Positions 7,580 through 15,286 of a stretch of DNA of 36,220 nucleotides are shown one piece after another. The DNA is from Solirubrobacterales bacterium (lineage in GTDB: Bacteria; Actinomycetota; Thermoleophilia; Solirubrobacterales; Solirubrobacteraceae). Where the stretch lies: NCBI GenBank assembly GCA_025963965.1, contig JAOPZS010000114.1, positions 1 to 36,220 of the forward strand, in the 5' to 3' direction. Below the pieces are notes generated by a model. That model was not told the origin of the DNA. It saw only the letters and a program-made list of their open reading frames with translations, and made no database searches. Every line of letters starts with the position of its first letter. The first letter of the stretch is position 1. Made by a program: the position numbers and the translations under genes.

Positions 7580-9031
7580 ATGAGCCCGCGCGCGGTCGAC
7601 CAGATCGATGCGATCGCGGGACGCGCGGTCGATCGGGCGGTCGGGGCGCATCACCGGCGCCGGCTCAGGCGCATCGGCCGACTCGACCAGCTCGCGCCGC
7701 CGCCGGACGGATCGCTGTGGGCGGCAGCCGATCCCCCGCCCCGCGAGGGCAATCAGCTCGAGGTGCTGATCGACGGCGCGAACGCGCTGCCGCGCGTCGC
7801 CGAGGCGCTGGAGGGGGCTCGCTCGCACGTCCACATCGCCGGCTGGCACATCACCCCCGACTTCGGCCTGACGCGCGACGATCGCGCCTCGCGCCTTCGC
7901 GACCTGCTCGCCGAGCTCGCTGAACGGGTCGAGGTCAGGGTGCTGCTGTGGGGAGGGTCGCCGCTGCCGCTGTTCACGCCCGACCGGGCCGCCGTGCGAA
8001 CCGCCCGCGAGGAGCTGATCCGCGCCTCGCGCGTGAAATGCGCGCTCGACACGCACGAGCGTCCGATGCACTGCCATCACGAGAAGCTCGTGATCGTCGA
8101 CGACGAGATCGCGTTCGTCGGGGGGATCGACATGACCTCGCTCGGCGGCGACCGATTCGACTCGAGCGAGCACCCGATGAGCGGGCGCCTCGGCTGGCAC
8201 GATGCGGCGACGCGCCTGGCGGGGCCGGCGGTCGGCGACGTCGCTGGGCACTTCGCCACGCGCTGGCACGAGACGACCGCTGAAGGCCTCGAGCGCAAAC
8301 CGCCTCCCGAGGCCGCCGGCGTAGTGCCCGTGCAGGTCGTGCGCACCGTCCCCGAGAAGGTATACGGCGCACTCGAGCGCGGCGACTTCCGGATCCTCGA
8401 GGCCTACACTCGCGCGCTGCGCTCAGCCCGCGAGTTCGTCTATCTCGAGAGCCAGTTCCTGTGGTCGGCGCAGATCGTGGAAATCCTCGCGGCCAAGCTG
8501 CGCGAGCCGCCGAGCGAGCGCTTCCGTGTCGTGGTGCTCCTGCCCGCCAAGCCGAACAACGGCGCCGATGACACCCGTGGCAAGCTCGGCGAGCTGGTAC
8601 GCGCCGACGACGGCGCGGGTCGCTTCCTCGCCGCCACGATCTCGGCCCGGACGGGGAGGCTGTCGGGGCCGCTCTACGTTCACGCGAAGGTGGGCATCGT
8701 CGACGACGCCTGGCTGACCGTCGGCTCGGCGAACCTCAACGAGCACTCTCTGTTCAACGACACCGAGATGAACATCGTCACGTGCGATCCGACGATCGCG
8801 CGCGAGACGCGGCTGAGGCTCTGGTCCGAGCACCTGGAGCGACCGCTCGAGGAGGTGTCCGGCGAGCCGGCCCGCGTGATCGACGAGCTGTGGAGGCCGA
8901 TCGCGATCGAGCAGCGGGAACGCCTCGAACGCGGTGAGGCGCTGACGCACCGGCTGCGCGAGCTACCCGGCGTGTCGCGCCACTCGCGGTCGCTGCTCGG
9001 GCCGCTCGACAGCCTGATCGTCGACGGGTGA
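7580..9031 (+). CDS. Phospholipase D/cardiolipin synthase-type protein
   Basis: A 483-residue protein with two HKD (HxKx4D) motifs: His167-Glu-Lys169-x4-Asp174 followed by GGIDM, and His368-Ala-Lys370-x4-Asp375 followed by GSANLNEHS. The paired motifs form one active site through a covalent phosphohistidine. Members hydrolyse or transfer phosphatidyl groups (phospholipase D, cardiolipin synthase). There is no signal peptide and no N-terminal membrane helices, unlike typical bacterial cardiolipin synthases, so a soluble or peripheral enzyme is likely. Residues 1-55 are an Arg-rich extension. It follows the AI-2E-family gene by 61 nt but appears to have its own leaderless promoter at 7568. The exact substrate is not assignable. 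Confidence 0.9.
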   Translation: MSPRAVDQIDAIAGRAVDRAVGAHHRRRLRRIGRLDQLAPPPDGSLWAAADPPPREGNQLEVLIDGANALPRVAEALEGARSHVHIAGWHITPDFGLTRDDRASRLRDLLAELAERVEVRVLLWGGSPLPLFTPDRAAVRTAREELIRASRVKCALDTHERPMHCHHEKLVIVDDEIAFVGGIDMTSLGGDRFDSSEHPMSGRLGWHDAATRLAGPAVGDVAGHFATRWHETTAEGLERKPPPEAAGVVPVQVVRTVPEKVYGALERGDFRILEAYTRALRSAREFVYLESQFLWSAQIVEILAAKLREPPSERFRVVVLLPAKPNNGADDTRGKLGELVRADDGAGRFLAATISARTGRLSGPLYVHAKVGIVDDAWLTVGSANLNEHSLFNDTEMNIVTCDPTIARETRLRLWSEHLERPLEEVSGEPARVIDELWRPIAIEQRERLERGEALTHRLRELPGVSRHSRSLLGPLDSLIVDG

Positions 9032-9073
9032 GTCGAGGCCGGCGAGGACCGGTCGCCCGGAGCGGCCGGAGGG

Positions 9074-9952
9074 CTACTCCGAGGAGGGGCCGAATCCGAT
9101 GCTGATCTCCCCTCGCTGGAGGCCGATCGCGATCGCGTGGGCACGATTCTTCGCGCCGAGCTTCGCGAGGCAGCGGCGAACGTGTGCCTGAACCACGGCG
9201 CGCGAGACACCGAGGGTGACGGCGATCGACGCGCTCTGCGCGCCCATCGCGATCATCGTGAGGATCTCGCGCTCGCGGGCGGTGAGGTGCGCGCGCTTTG
9301 AGGTGCCCCGCGCACGTGGCGCGGAGGCGTGCTTGCTCGGGGGGAAGAAGAGCAGCGAGAGGTGGCGCCCCGGCTCGATGTGCGCCTTCGCGCTGTAGTC
9401 CACCGCCAGGCGCGCCCCGTCGGGCATCGCCAGCTCGAACGTGCCGCTCTGGGTTCCGTCCCGCATGAACGCCTCCCAGAGGGAAGCGGTGGCGTCCACA
9501 CCTCGCGGCGGGGACAGGTCATCGATCCGCAGCCGCAGGATCTCCTCCCGGCTCAACCGCAGCAGCAGGCACGCGGCGGGGTTGACATCCACGTAGCGCC
9601 GGTCATCGTCCGCGACGAGCATCGGCACGAAGCTGCTCTTGAACGAGGCGATGCTGGTGGCGGCCGCGGCGGCCTGTTCGATCGTGGCGAGGGAAGGGGC
9701 CGAGGAGAGATCGGATGGCTCGGCGATCGCCAGCTCCGCGGCCCGTGCGGCCGGTGCGCCGCGGGCGATGTGGCGGAGCATCAGACGTGCCCGCGCGAGG
9801 TCGGCACGGGTGTAGAGCCGCCGGTTGCCGCTCGTGCGCGCCGGATCGAAGAGCCCGTAGCGGACCTCCCACTTGCGTAGCCGGTCGGGGCTGACGCCGG
9901 AGCGCCGGGCGAACTCCCCGATCGGCATCCACGCGCTCATCGATGCCGTCAT
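9074..9952 (-). CDS. MerR-PAS-LuxR three-domain transcription regulator
   Basis: A 292-residue regulator with two different DNA-binding domains around a sensor. Residues 9-60 are a MerR-type winged helix (IGEFARRSGVSPDRLRKWE, then RTSGNRRLYTRADLARARLM). Residues 104-200 resemble a PAS domain (FVPMLVADDDRRYVDVNPAA, then LRLSREEIL). Residues 223-282 are a LuxR/GerE helix-turn-helix (LTAREREILTMIAMG, SIAVTLGVSRAVVQAHVRR). The start ATG 9952 is chosen because TATCAT ends 8 nt upstream; TTG 9961 and ATG 9940 are alternatives. It is divergent from the stress operon at 10055 and shares its 100-nt control region, so it may regulate that operon, which is inference. Confidence 0.85.
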   Translation of the reverse strand: MTASMSAWMPIGEFARRSGVSPDRLRKWEVRYGLFDPARTSGNRRLYTRADLARARLMLRHIARGAPAARAAELAIAEPSDLSSAPSLATIEQAAAAATSIASFKSSFVPMLVADDDRRYVDVNPAACLLLRLSREEILRLRIDDLSPPRGVDATASLWEAFMRDGTQSGTFELAMPDGARLAVDYSAKAHIEPGRHLSLLFFPPSKHASAPRARGTSKRAHLTAREREILTMIAMGAQSASIAVTLGVSRAVVQAHVRRCLAKLGAKNRAHAIAIGLQRGEISIGFGPSSE

Positions 9953-9960
9953 CTCCGTCA

Positions 9961-9966
9961 ATGATA
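9961..9966 (-). promoter_or_regulatory. -10 hexamer TATCAT for a leaderless start
   Basis: On the minus strand TATCAT (five of six matches to TATAAT) is followed by 8 nt and the ATG at 9952. It lies about 23 bp from the divergent stress promoter at 9989-10014, so the two could interfere. Confidence 0.45.
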
Positions 9967-9988
9967 TGGACAGCGCCTGGACAGGGGG

Positions 9989-10014
9989 GTTTGACTCCGC
10001 GAGTACAGAGGTAT
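9989..10014 (+). promoter_or_regulatory. SigB/SigF-type promoter of the envelope-stress operon
   Basis: GTTT (9989-9992, preceded by a G run), 16 nt, then AGGTAT (10009-10014). It matches the SigB/SigF-group pattern GGTTT-N15..17-GGGTA(T/A) with one change. The predicted leader is about 34 nt, close to that of the CsbD-like gene. Confidence 0.5.
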
Positions 10015-10054
10015 CTCCTGCTTCACCAATCCGCTCCCGGAAAGGAGACGAGAG

Positions 10055-10687
10055 ATGCAGATGGCCCAGTCACCTCCACCCACAGCAGGTGCGAGCCACG
10101 ACGGCCAGTCGCCTGTGGCGGAGGTCGCAGGACAGGCTCAGGAGAAAGCCCAGCAGGCCGCCGGGCAGGTGCAGGACAAGCTGCGCGCACAGCTCGACCA
10201 ACGCGTCACGCACCTTTCCGACCAGGTCGGCGAGCAGGCCTCCGGCCTGCGCACGGTGGGAGAAACGCTCCACGAACAGGGAACCGATGGGCCCGCCAAC
10301 CTGGCCGACCAGCTTGCCGCCTACGCGGAGAAGGTCGCGCGTTACCTGCAGGAGAAGGACTCCGGCGCCGTGCTCTCCGACGCCGAGGACCTAGGCCGCA
10401 GGCAGCCGTGGGCCGTCGCGGCCGGCGGCCTTGCGCTCGGCCTCGCGGCGTCGCGCTTCTTGAAGGCGTCGAGCAGGCAGCGCTATCACGGGCGGCCCTC
10501 CGGCCAGCGATTCAACGGCCAGATGACCGTTCCTCGGCCTGCCGGCGTGTACACGGCCGGTCAGCCCGCGTCCGGCACAGGGGCGCCGGCGCCGCCGAGA
10601 GCCGACGTCGACTTTCCTGCAACCGGGGCCGGGCAGGCGAAGACGATCGTGTCTCCGTCCGCCGGGACGCCGGGACTGGGGAGCTAG
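10055..10687 (+). CDS. ElaB/YqjD-like membrane-anchored stress protein
   Basis: A 210-residue protein. Residues 20-110 form long, Gln/Ala/Glu-rich amphipathic helices (AEVAGQAQEKAQQAAGQVQ, KLRAQLDQRVTHLSDQVGEQ). Then RRQPWAVAAGGLALGLAASRFLKAS (about 123-147) forms the single short membrane anchor seen in ElaB/YqjD/DUF883-type proteins. The tail is Pro/Gly-rich and disordered. In enterobacteria such proteins tether ribosomes or respond to envelope stress; here similarity is by architecture, not clear sequence. The start ATG 10055 has AAAGGAG seven nt upstream. It is first gene of a four-gene operon (10055-12663) under a SigB/SigF-type promoter. Confidence 0.75.
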   Translation: MQMAQSPPPTAGASHDGQSPVAEVAGQAQEKAQQAAGQVQDKLRAQLDQRVTHLSDQVGEQASGLRTVGETLHEQGTDGPANLADQLAAYAEKVARYLQEKDSGAVLSDAEDLGRRQPWAVAAGGLALGLAASRFLKASSRQRYHGRPSGQRFNGQMTVPRPAGVYTAGQPASGTGAPAPPRADVDFPATGAGQAKTIVSPSAGTPGLGS

Positions 10688-10689
10688 GA

Positions 10690-11100
10690 ATGGCTGCCCC
10701 GGGGACTGACAACGGTATGCGCGAGCGGCCGGTCGGTGAGCTTTTCAAGCAGCTCTCCGAGGACATGTCCACGCTGGTCCGCCAGGAGCTGAAGCTCGCC
10801 CAGGTCGAGATGACTGAGAAAGGCAAGAAGGCCGGCGTCGGCGCGGGCATGATGGGCGCGGCGGGCGTCGTGGGCCTGCTCGCCCTGGGCGCCCTCACCG
10901 CGTGCCTGATCGCCGCGCTGGCTGAGGGAATGGACGTGTGGCTTGCGGCACTGATCGTCACCGTGCTCTACGGCGCCGTGGCCGGAGGGCTGGCTCTACG
11001 CGGGAAGAACCGCGTGAGCGAGGCCGCACCACCAGTACCGGAGCAGACAATCGAAACCGTTAAGGAGGATGCCCGATGGGCCAAGACCCAGCTGCCATAA
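10690..11100 (+). CDS. YqjE-like phage-holin-superfamily membrane protein
   Basis: A 136-residue protein of the actinobacterial holin superfamily III/YqjE type (PF07332). The amphipathic N-terminus VGELFKQLSEDMSTLVRQELKLAQVEM is diagnostic: it is followed by a Lys/Gly turn and two membrane helices (about 55-80 and 85-105) separated by EGMDVWLA. The proteins are not phage lysis genes in this setting; in Escherichia coli yqjE sits directly after yqjD, the same order as here. ATG 10690 lies 2 nt after the previous stop with GGGGAGC upstream. Its 3' end overlaps the next gene by 25 nt. Confidence 0.85.
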   Translation: MAAPGTDNGMRERPVGELFKQLSEDMSTLVRQELKLAQVEMTEKGKKAGVGAGMMGAAGVVGLLALGALTACLIAALAEGMDVWLAALIVTVLYGAVAGGLALRGKNRVSEAAPPVPEQTIETVKEDARWAKTQLP

Positions 11101-11669
11101 GAGAAGAGATCAGGCACACCCGCGATCACATGGGTGAGACGGTCGATGCGCTCGGCTACAAAGCCGACGTGCCGGCGAGGACGAAGGACGCCGTGGCCGA
11201 GCGCGTCGACACGGCCAAGGACGCCGTGTCGGAGCGGTTGGACACGTTGAAGTCCAAGCTCGGCGGCGTCGGAACCCAGGTCTCCGATGCCACCCCTGAT
11301 GCGGCCGAGCTCACCGACGGCGCGCGCAAGGCCGCCGGAGTGGCTCAGGAGAACCCGCTCGGCCTCGCCGTCGGCGCCGCCGCCGTGGGCTTCCTGGCCG
11401 GCATGCTGATTCCCGGCACGAAGATCGAGGACGAGCGAATCGGTCCGATGGCCGACCAGGTCAAGGAGCAGGCCAAGGCGACGGGAGAAGAGGCGCTCGA
11501 CCACGGAAAGCAGATCGCCCAGGAGACGGCACAGTCGGTCGGGCAGAAGGCCCAGGAGGCAGTCGCGGAGGTCAAAGACGAGGTTCAGGAGAACGCTCAG
11601 GAGCATGCCGCCCAGCTGGCAGACAGTGCACGCCAGTCCGCCGAGCACCTGCAGCAGAGCAGTGTCTGA
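11076..11669 (+). CDS. DUF3618 membrane-associated protein
   Basis: A 197-residue protein. Residues 5-40 (AAIREEIRHTRDHMGETVDALGYK) carry the DUF3618 signature, I-x-x-x-I-x-x-T-R-x-x-(L/M)-x-x-T-(L/V)-x-x-L. A single membrane segment follows at about 90-112 (NPLGLAVGAAAVGFLAGMLIPG), then a long charged Gln/Glu/Ala/Lys helix to the end, resembling LEA- or apolipoprotein-like stress helices. The biochemical role is unknown. A perfect AAGGAGG site before ATG 11076 lies inside the previous gene, so translation is probably coupled. The GTG of the next gene overlaps its end by 8 nt. Confidence 0.85.
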   Translation: MGQDPAAIREEIRHTRDHMGETVDALGYKADVPARTKDAVAERVDTAKDAVSERLDTLKSKLGGVGTQVSDATPDAAELTDGARKAAGVAQENPLGLAVGAAAVGFLAGMLIPGTKIEDERIGPMADQVKEQAKATGEEALDHGKQIAQETAQSVGQKAQEAVAEVKDEVQENAQEHAAQLADSARQSAEHLQQSSV

Positions 11670-12663
11670 GCCCGACCATCTGCGCGGCAGCCCGACCGGG
11701 CGCGCCGCGGGAGCGCCGGGGAACGCCGCGGGCGCCCCGGACTCGCCCGCGGCGCTCCCGGCGCGATCCTGGGGTGGCGTGATCAAACGGACCGTCACCG
11801 AGTTCAAAGACGACAACGTGACCGATCTCGCCGCCGCCCTCACCTACTACGGCGTTCTCGCGATCTTCCCGGCGATCATCGCGCTCGTCTCGATCCTCGG
11901 CCTGGTCGGGCACTCCGCCACGCAGCCGCTGATCGAAAACCTCGGCAAGGTCGCTCCCGGCGCGGCCAAGACGATCTTCACGAGCGCGATCCAGAACCTC
12001 CAGAAGAGCCAGGGCACCGCAGGGTTGGTGTTCGTCGTCGGTCTGCTCGGCGCGCTGTGGGCGGCCTCCGGCTACGTATCGGCTTTCATGCGCGCCTCGA
12101 ACACGATCTACGACGTCGAAGAGGGACGGCCGATCTGGAAGACGCTTCCCGTGCGCCTCGGCGTGACGCTCCTGATGATCGTCCTGCTGGCTGTCTCGGC
12201 CGTCGCCGTGGTGCTCACCGGCGGCCTCGCAAAGCAGGTCGGAAACCTCGTCGGTGTCGGCAGCAGCGCCGTCAGCGTGTGGGACGTCGCCAAGTGGCCG
12301 GTGCTGCTGCTCGTCGTCAGCCTCATGTTCTCGATCCTCTACTGGGCTGCGCCGAACGTGAAGCAGCCCGGTTTCCGGTGGCTGACCCCCGGTGGAGGCT
12401 TCGCAGTTGGTGTCTGGGTCGTGGCGTCGGCTGCGTTCGCGTTTTACGTCGCGAACTTCTCCTCCTACAACAAGACCTACGGCGCGCTGGCGTCGGTGAT
12501 CGTGTTCCTCGTCTGGCTGTGGATCTCCAACATCGCCGTGCTGCTGGGCGCGGAGCTGAACGCCGAGCTCGAGCGCGGCCGCCGGATCGAGACGGGACAG
12601 GCGGCCGACCGGGAGCCCTTCGTCGAGCCGCGGGACACGGCGAAGATGCAGGGCCGCGCCTAG
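11662..12663 (+). CDS. YihY/BrkB family membrane protein
   Basis: A 333-residue inner-membrane protein of the YihY/virulence factor BrkB family (PF03631) with six predicted transmembrane helices. Hallmarks are DLAAALTYYGVLAIFPAII (near 55-75), LWAASGYVSAFMRASNTIYDV, ILYWAAPNV and the final helix YGALASVIVFLVWLWISNIAVLLGAELNAE. The family was once called ribonuclease BN; that activity belongs to another protein. A role in transport or envelope integrity is only suspected. GTG 11662 is chosen because it overlaps the DUF3618 stop by 8 nt, as expected for a coupled last gene; an earlier in-frame ATG (11605) would lie deep inside DUF3618. Confidence 0.9.
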   Translation: MSEPDHLRGSPTGRAAGAPGNAAGAPDSPAALPARSWGGVIKRTVTEFKDDNVTDLAAALTYYGVLAIFPAIIALVSILGLVGHSATQPLIENLGKVAPGAAKTIFTSAIQNLQKSQGTAGLVFVVGLLGALWAASGYVSAFMRASNTIYDVEEGRPIWKTLPVRLGVTLLMIVLLAVSAVAVVLTGGLAKQVGNLVGVGSSAVSVWDVAKWPVLLLVVSLMFSILYWAAPNVKQPGFRWLTPGGGFAVGVWVVASAAFAFYVANFSSYNKTYGALASVIVFLVWLWISNIAVLLGAELNAELERGRRIETGQAADREPFVEPRDTAKMQGRA

Positions 12664-12684
12664 CAGGCGGCCGAGGCCGGCGCC

Positions 12685-13377
12685 CTACCCGGCGAGCTTC
12701 GTCTGCCCGGGGCCGCCGAACAGGCCGCTCCACTGCTCGCTGCGGCGGAAGGCGCTCGTCGTGAAGTACACCGACCACGCGAGCAGCGCCAACAGGAACG
12801 GCACGTCGCTGAGCGCGACAACGAGGACGTAGCGGTTGGTGCTGAGCGTAAGCAGGGCAGTCAGCCGCACGGCCGCTCTGGCCAGGAAGTAGATGCCCCA
12901 CACGACGGTGATCGTGCGCATCACGTCCCGGAACGTCTGCGATTGGCGCATCTCCTCGGTGAACGGGAAGACGTCGGCCGCGATCCACGTCGAGATCGGG
13001 CGCGCGGCCGCAAGCGTTCCCAGCACAGCGCAGCCGATCAGCAGATCGAGGCCGATCTCCTGTGCGAGGTAGACCGACGCGCTACCCGAGGTGAGGCCGA
13101 CGATCGCCCGGATGCCGACGAGCACGAGCGCGACCCTGACGAGCGCCGCCGGCCTGCCCTGGCGTCGCTCGTGTACGAATATCGAGAGGCCGAACAGCAC
13201 GGAGATCCCGATCCCCGCCGTGAGGCCGATCAGCTTCCAGCCGAGGAAGAACGTGGCGAGGGGCCCGAACCCGTCGCGCACCAGGCGGGGGGCGGCGCGG
13301 CGGATGATCGACGGCGCATCGACGAGCTGTCCGGGCTCGGTAGCGCTGGACTGGTTGTCTGGCGCTTGACCCTGCAT
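12685..13377 (-). CDS. Integral membrane protein, DUF3159/VC0807-like
   Basis: A 230-residue protein with five to six predicted membrane helices: about 40-65 (FFLGWKLIGLTAGIGISVLFGL), 78-100, 108-125 and two helices near 160-210. The first loop HERRQGRPAALVRVALVLVG, followed by IRAIVGLTSGSASVYL, recalls DUF3159 and VC0807-type proteins whose role is unknown; I assign this only by resemblance. Residues 1-25 are polar. It is convergent with the YihY gene (21 nt between stops). ATG 13377 has no Shine-Dalgarno but has TAGAGT 6 nt upstream. Confidence 0.75.
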   Translation of the reverse strand: MQGQAPDNQSSATEPGQLVDAPSIIRRAAPRLVRDGFGPLATFFLGWKLIGLTAGIGISVLFGLSIFVHERRQGRPAALVRVALVLVGIRAIVGLTSGSASVYLAQEIGLDLLIGCAVLGTLAAARPISTWIAADVFPFTEEMRQSQTFRDVMRTITVVWGIYFLARAAVRLTALLTLSTNRYVLVVALSDVPFLLALLAWSVYFTTSAFRRSEQWSGLFGGPGQTKLAG

Positions 13378-13383
13378 GGCGCG

Positions 13384-13389
13384 ACTCTA
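13384..13389 (-). promoter_or_regulatory. -10 hexamer TAGAGT for a leaderless start
   Basis: On the minus strand TAGAGT is followed by 6 nt and ATG 13377. It lies in the 29-nt gap after the arylsulfotransferase gene stop, implying separate transcription. Confidence 0.4.
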
Positions 13390-13406
13390 CACGAGCACCG
13401 AAGCGG

Positions 13407-15191
13407 CTACGGGACGGTGACAGGCGCCGAGACCGACAGCGTTTTGCCGTTCTTGTCGAGCGCCCGCACCTCGAACACGCTGTTGGCGCTCGACACGGTG
13501 AGCGCGGTCTCGAAGCCTGCCCAGGCGGTGGTGGTGACGGGTGAGAGCGCTTCTGCGCTTTCACCGGCCAGCACTTCCCAGTCGGCGACGCCCGTCGCGC
13601 CGTTCCAGCTCGCGTAGAGCGCCACTTCGCTCGGCGAGATACGTTCAGCCGCCAGCGCAGGTGTGGTCGTGGGTGTGCCCTGCCAGGGGAAGCGCAGCAC
13701 TCGATACGAGCCATCGCCCTTTGGCAGTTCGGCATCGAACAGCAGCCGCCCACGTTTTTCGCTCTGGCCGTTCTTGGCGAACTCGGAGAAGAACGGCGCC
13801 GAGCCGAAGCCGACCACCGCTTCACCGTGTCGCATGACCTGCATGCTCCCCTCCGACACGGCGACCGTCACGGTTGGCCTCAGGTACTGGTGGACGAGCT
13901 TCACAGCGCCCCCGCCGATCCTCAGCCTGAGGCCCCGGGAAAAGCCGTACGCCGGCGGCCCGGCTTCGTCGGCGAACACCGTCAGGATGTTCAGCCCCCT
14001 GCCTTCGAGCCGCGCGTGGTGCTGGAAGTGGAAGGTCGTGTATTTGCCCTTGGCGTAGGAGCTCGCCTTGCCGGCGATCTGCCAGAGGATCGCCCCCGTG
14101 TTCTGGTCGAGCTCGTACACGCCCGAGGTGTCTCGCAGCGAGATCAGCACCCGATGTTCGGGGAGCGCCTGGATCGAGTTGACGTGGTAGGGATCCCACA
14201 CGCCGGCGTTCGGCGGCACTTCTGTTTCCGACAGCGCGATGTGACCCATCGCGTGCCACTCCCACATGACCAGGCCGGTCTGGATGTCTATCTCCTGCAC
14301 GACCGCGTCGATCGTGGGCGGATGTTCTTCGTCGCAGACCGGCAGGCACTCGAGCTCGTACGCGTCGACGTAGGCCTGTCCCTGTGGGGTGACGGTGAGC
14401 TCGTGGATGTCGGTCGGGAGCCCGTTGCCCGAGCTGATGTGCGCGATCGGTTCGTAGGAGCTGTTGGCGATGACGCCTTCTCCGATGCCATAGGCCGAGT
14501 CCGTCACGCGACCCTGCCACCAGGCGATCGCCGGCTGGCCCTGGTAGGTGATGCGCTGCAGGTTCGCGCCGATCACTTCGGGTGGGAGCTGGTTCCACCA
14601 CAGCAGGCGCCCCCGCGGGTCGAGGATCATCAGGCCGTTCGGGCCGACCGGTTCGAATTCGAGCTGTTTGGCCCCGACGTGAATCGTCGGGGAGGGCAGC
14701 GGGTCGAGGAAGAAGTCGCCTTCGAGCGTCGGGTCAGCGGTGTTGACTTTGATCTTCGGCGGGCGCAGTTCCGGCTGCGACCTGAAGTGTTCCAGCGATT
14801 CCGGCTTTTCCCCGGGCGCTTCCAGCAGTTTCTGCGGCGTGGCAAGGCGCGCGACCGTGAAGCTGGTTTCGAGCGGGCCGCCCGTGTTCAGCGCGACCAG
14901 GACGTTCACCTGCTCGCCTTCGGCGAGCGGCGCATCGAGCATGAAGCTGGCGCCCTGGTTTTCGCTGTACGGCTCGAGGTGCCCGGCGTGGGCGCCGCTC
15001 GACGTGCCGGTGACGGTCACCGAAGCGACGTTCGACGGGACGGTGCCGAGGATGCTGATCTGCGTCTGGGGCATCGCGTCGGGCGTGCCCGGGAGCGGTG
15101 ACAGCGTGACGGCTCCGGCGGCCGCCGTTCCGAGAGACCCCAGCGCGCAGACAGCCGCGACACACCCACCGACGATCGTCCTTCTCGTCAT
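13407..15191 (-). CDS. Secreted arylsulfotransferase (ASST)-type protein
   Basis: A 594-residue exported protein of the arylsulfotransferase beta-propeller family. It has a signal peptide at 1-26 (RRTIVGGCVAAVCALGSLG, then TAAAGA). An N-terminal immunoglobulin-like part (about 30-115) is followed by the propeller with family blocks: GLMILDPRGRLLWWNQLP, DIHELTVTPQGQAYVDAYE, IDIQTGLVMWEWHAMGHI, WDPYHVNSIQALPEHRVLIS, GAILWQIAGK and FHFQHHAR. His residues in the last blocks are candidates for the sulfo-histidine intermediate. Well-studied members transfer sulfate between phenols; in actinobacteria the substrates are unknown. GGAGGAGGGGAACG precedes ATG 15191. A TTGACA-N18-TAGGGT promoter lies upstream. 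GAA is favoured over GAG, as in the other exported proteins. Confidence 0.88.
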   Translation of the reverse strand: MTRRTIVGGCVAAVCALGSLGTAAAGAVTLSPLPGTPDAMPQTQISILGTVPSNVASVTVTGTSSGAHAGHLEPYSENQGASFMLDAPLAEGEQVNVLVALNTGGPLETSFTVARLATPQKLLEAPGEKPESLEHFRSQPELRPPKIKVNTADPTLEGDFFLDPLPSPTIHVGAKQLEFEPVGPNGLMILDPRGRLLWWNQLPPEVIGANLQRITYQGQPAIAWWQGRVTDSAYGIGEGVIANSSYEPIAHISSGNGLPTDIHELTVTPQGQAYVDAYELECLPVCDEEHPPTIDAVVQEIDIQTGLVMWEWHAMGHIALSETEVPPNAGVWDPYHVNSIQALPEHRVLISLRDTSGVYELDQNTGAILWQIAGKASSYAKGKYTTFHFQHHARLEGRGLNILTVFADEAGPPAYGFSRGLRLRIGGGAVKLVHQYLRPTVTVAVSEGSMQVMRHGEAVVGFGSAPFFSEFAKNGQSEKRGRLLFDAELPKGDGSYRVLRFPWQGTPTTTPALAAERISPSEVALYASWNGATGVADWEVLAGESAEALSPVTTTAWAGFETALTVSSANSVFEVRALDKNGKTLSVSAPVTVP

Positions 15192-15225
15192 CGTTCCCCT
15201 CCTCCGCCCTCACGAATTGCTCGCG

Positions 15226-15255
15226 ACCCTACCACGAATATCTACACGGTGTCAA
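15226..15255 (-). promoter_or_regulatory. Housekeeping-type promoter TTGACA-N18-TAGGGT
   Basis: On the minus strand a perfect -35 TTGACA (15255-15250), 18 nt, and a -10 TAGGGT (15231-15226) lie upstream of the arylsulfotransferase gene, giving a leader of about 27 nt that holds the Shine-Dalgarno. It lies within the control region shared with the TetR gene. Confidence 0.5.
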
Positions 15256-15273
15256 CTTTTCCCCGCGAGCAGA

Positions 15274-15279
15274 TAAGAT
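15274..15279 (+). promoter_or_regulatory. -10 hexamer TAAGAT for a leaderless start
   Basis: TAAGAT ends 7 nt before ATG 15287 of the TetR gene; no Shine-Dalgarno is present. Confidence 0.4.
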
Positions 15280-15286
15280 CGCGCCG

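Noticed and set aside
10690-11100. Holin-superfamily protein as a sign of a prophage
   Set aside because: Neighbours are stress and envelope genes in the yqjD-yqjE order; no phage structural, integrase or lysis genes are present.
13827-15101. 424-codon open frame antisense to the arylsulfotransferase gene
   Set aside because: No recognisable motif; the opposite strand has a signal peptide, Shine-Dalgarno and family blocks.
15218-15271. 8-bp inverted repeat TGCTCGCG / CGCGAGCA as TetR operator
   Set aside because: The arms are 38 nt apart, too far for one TetR dimer, and no second copy is present.
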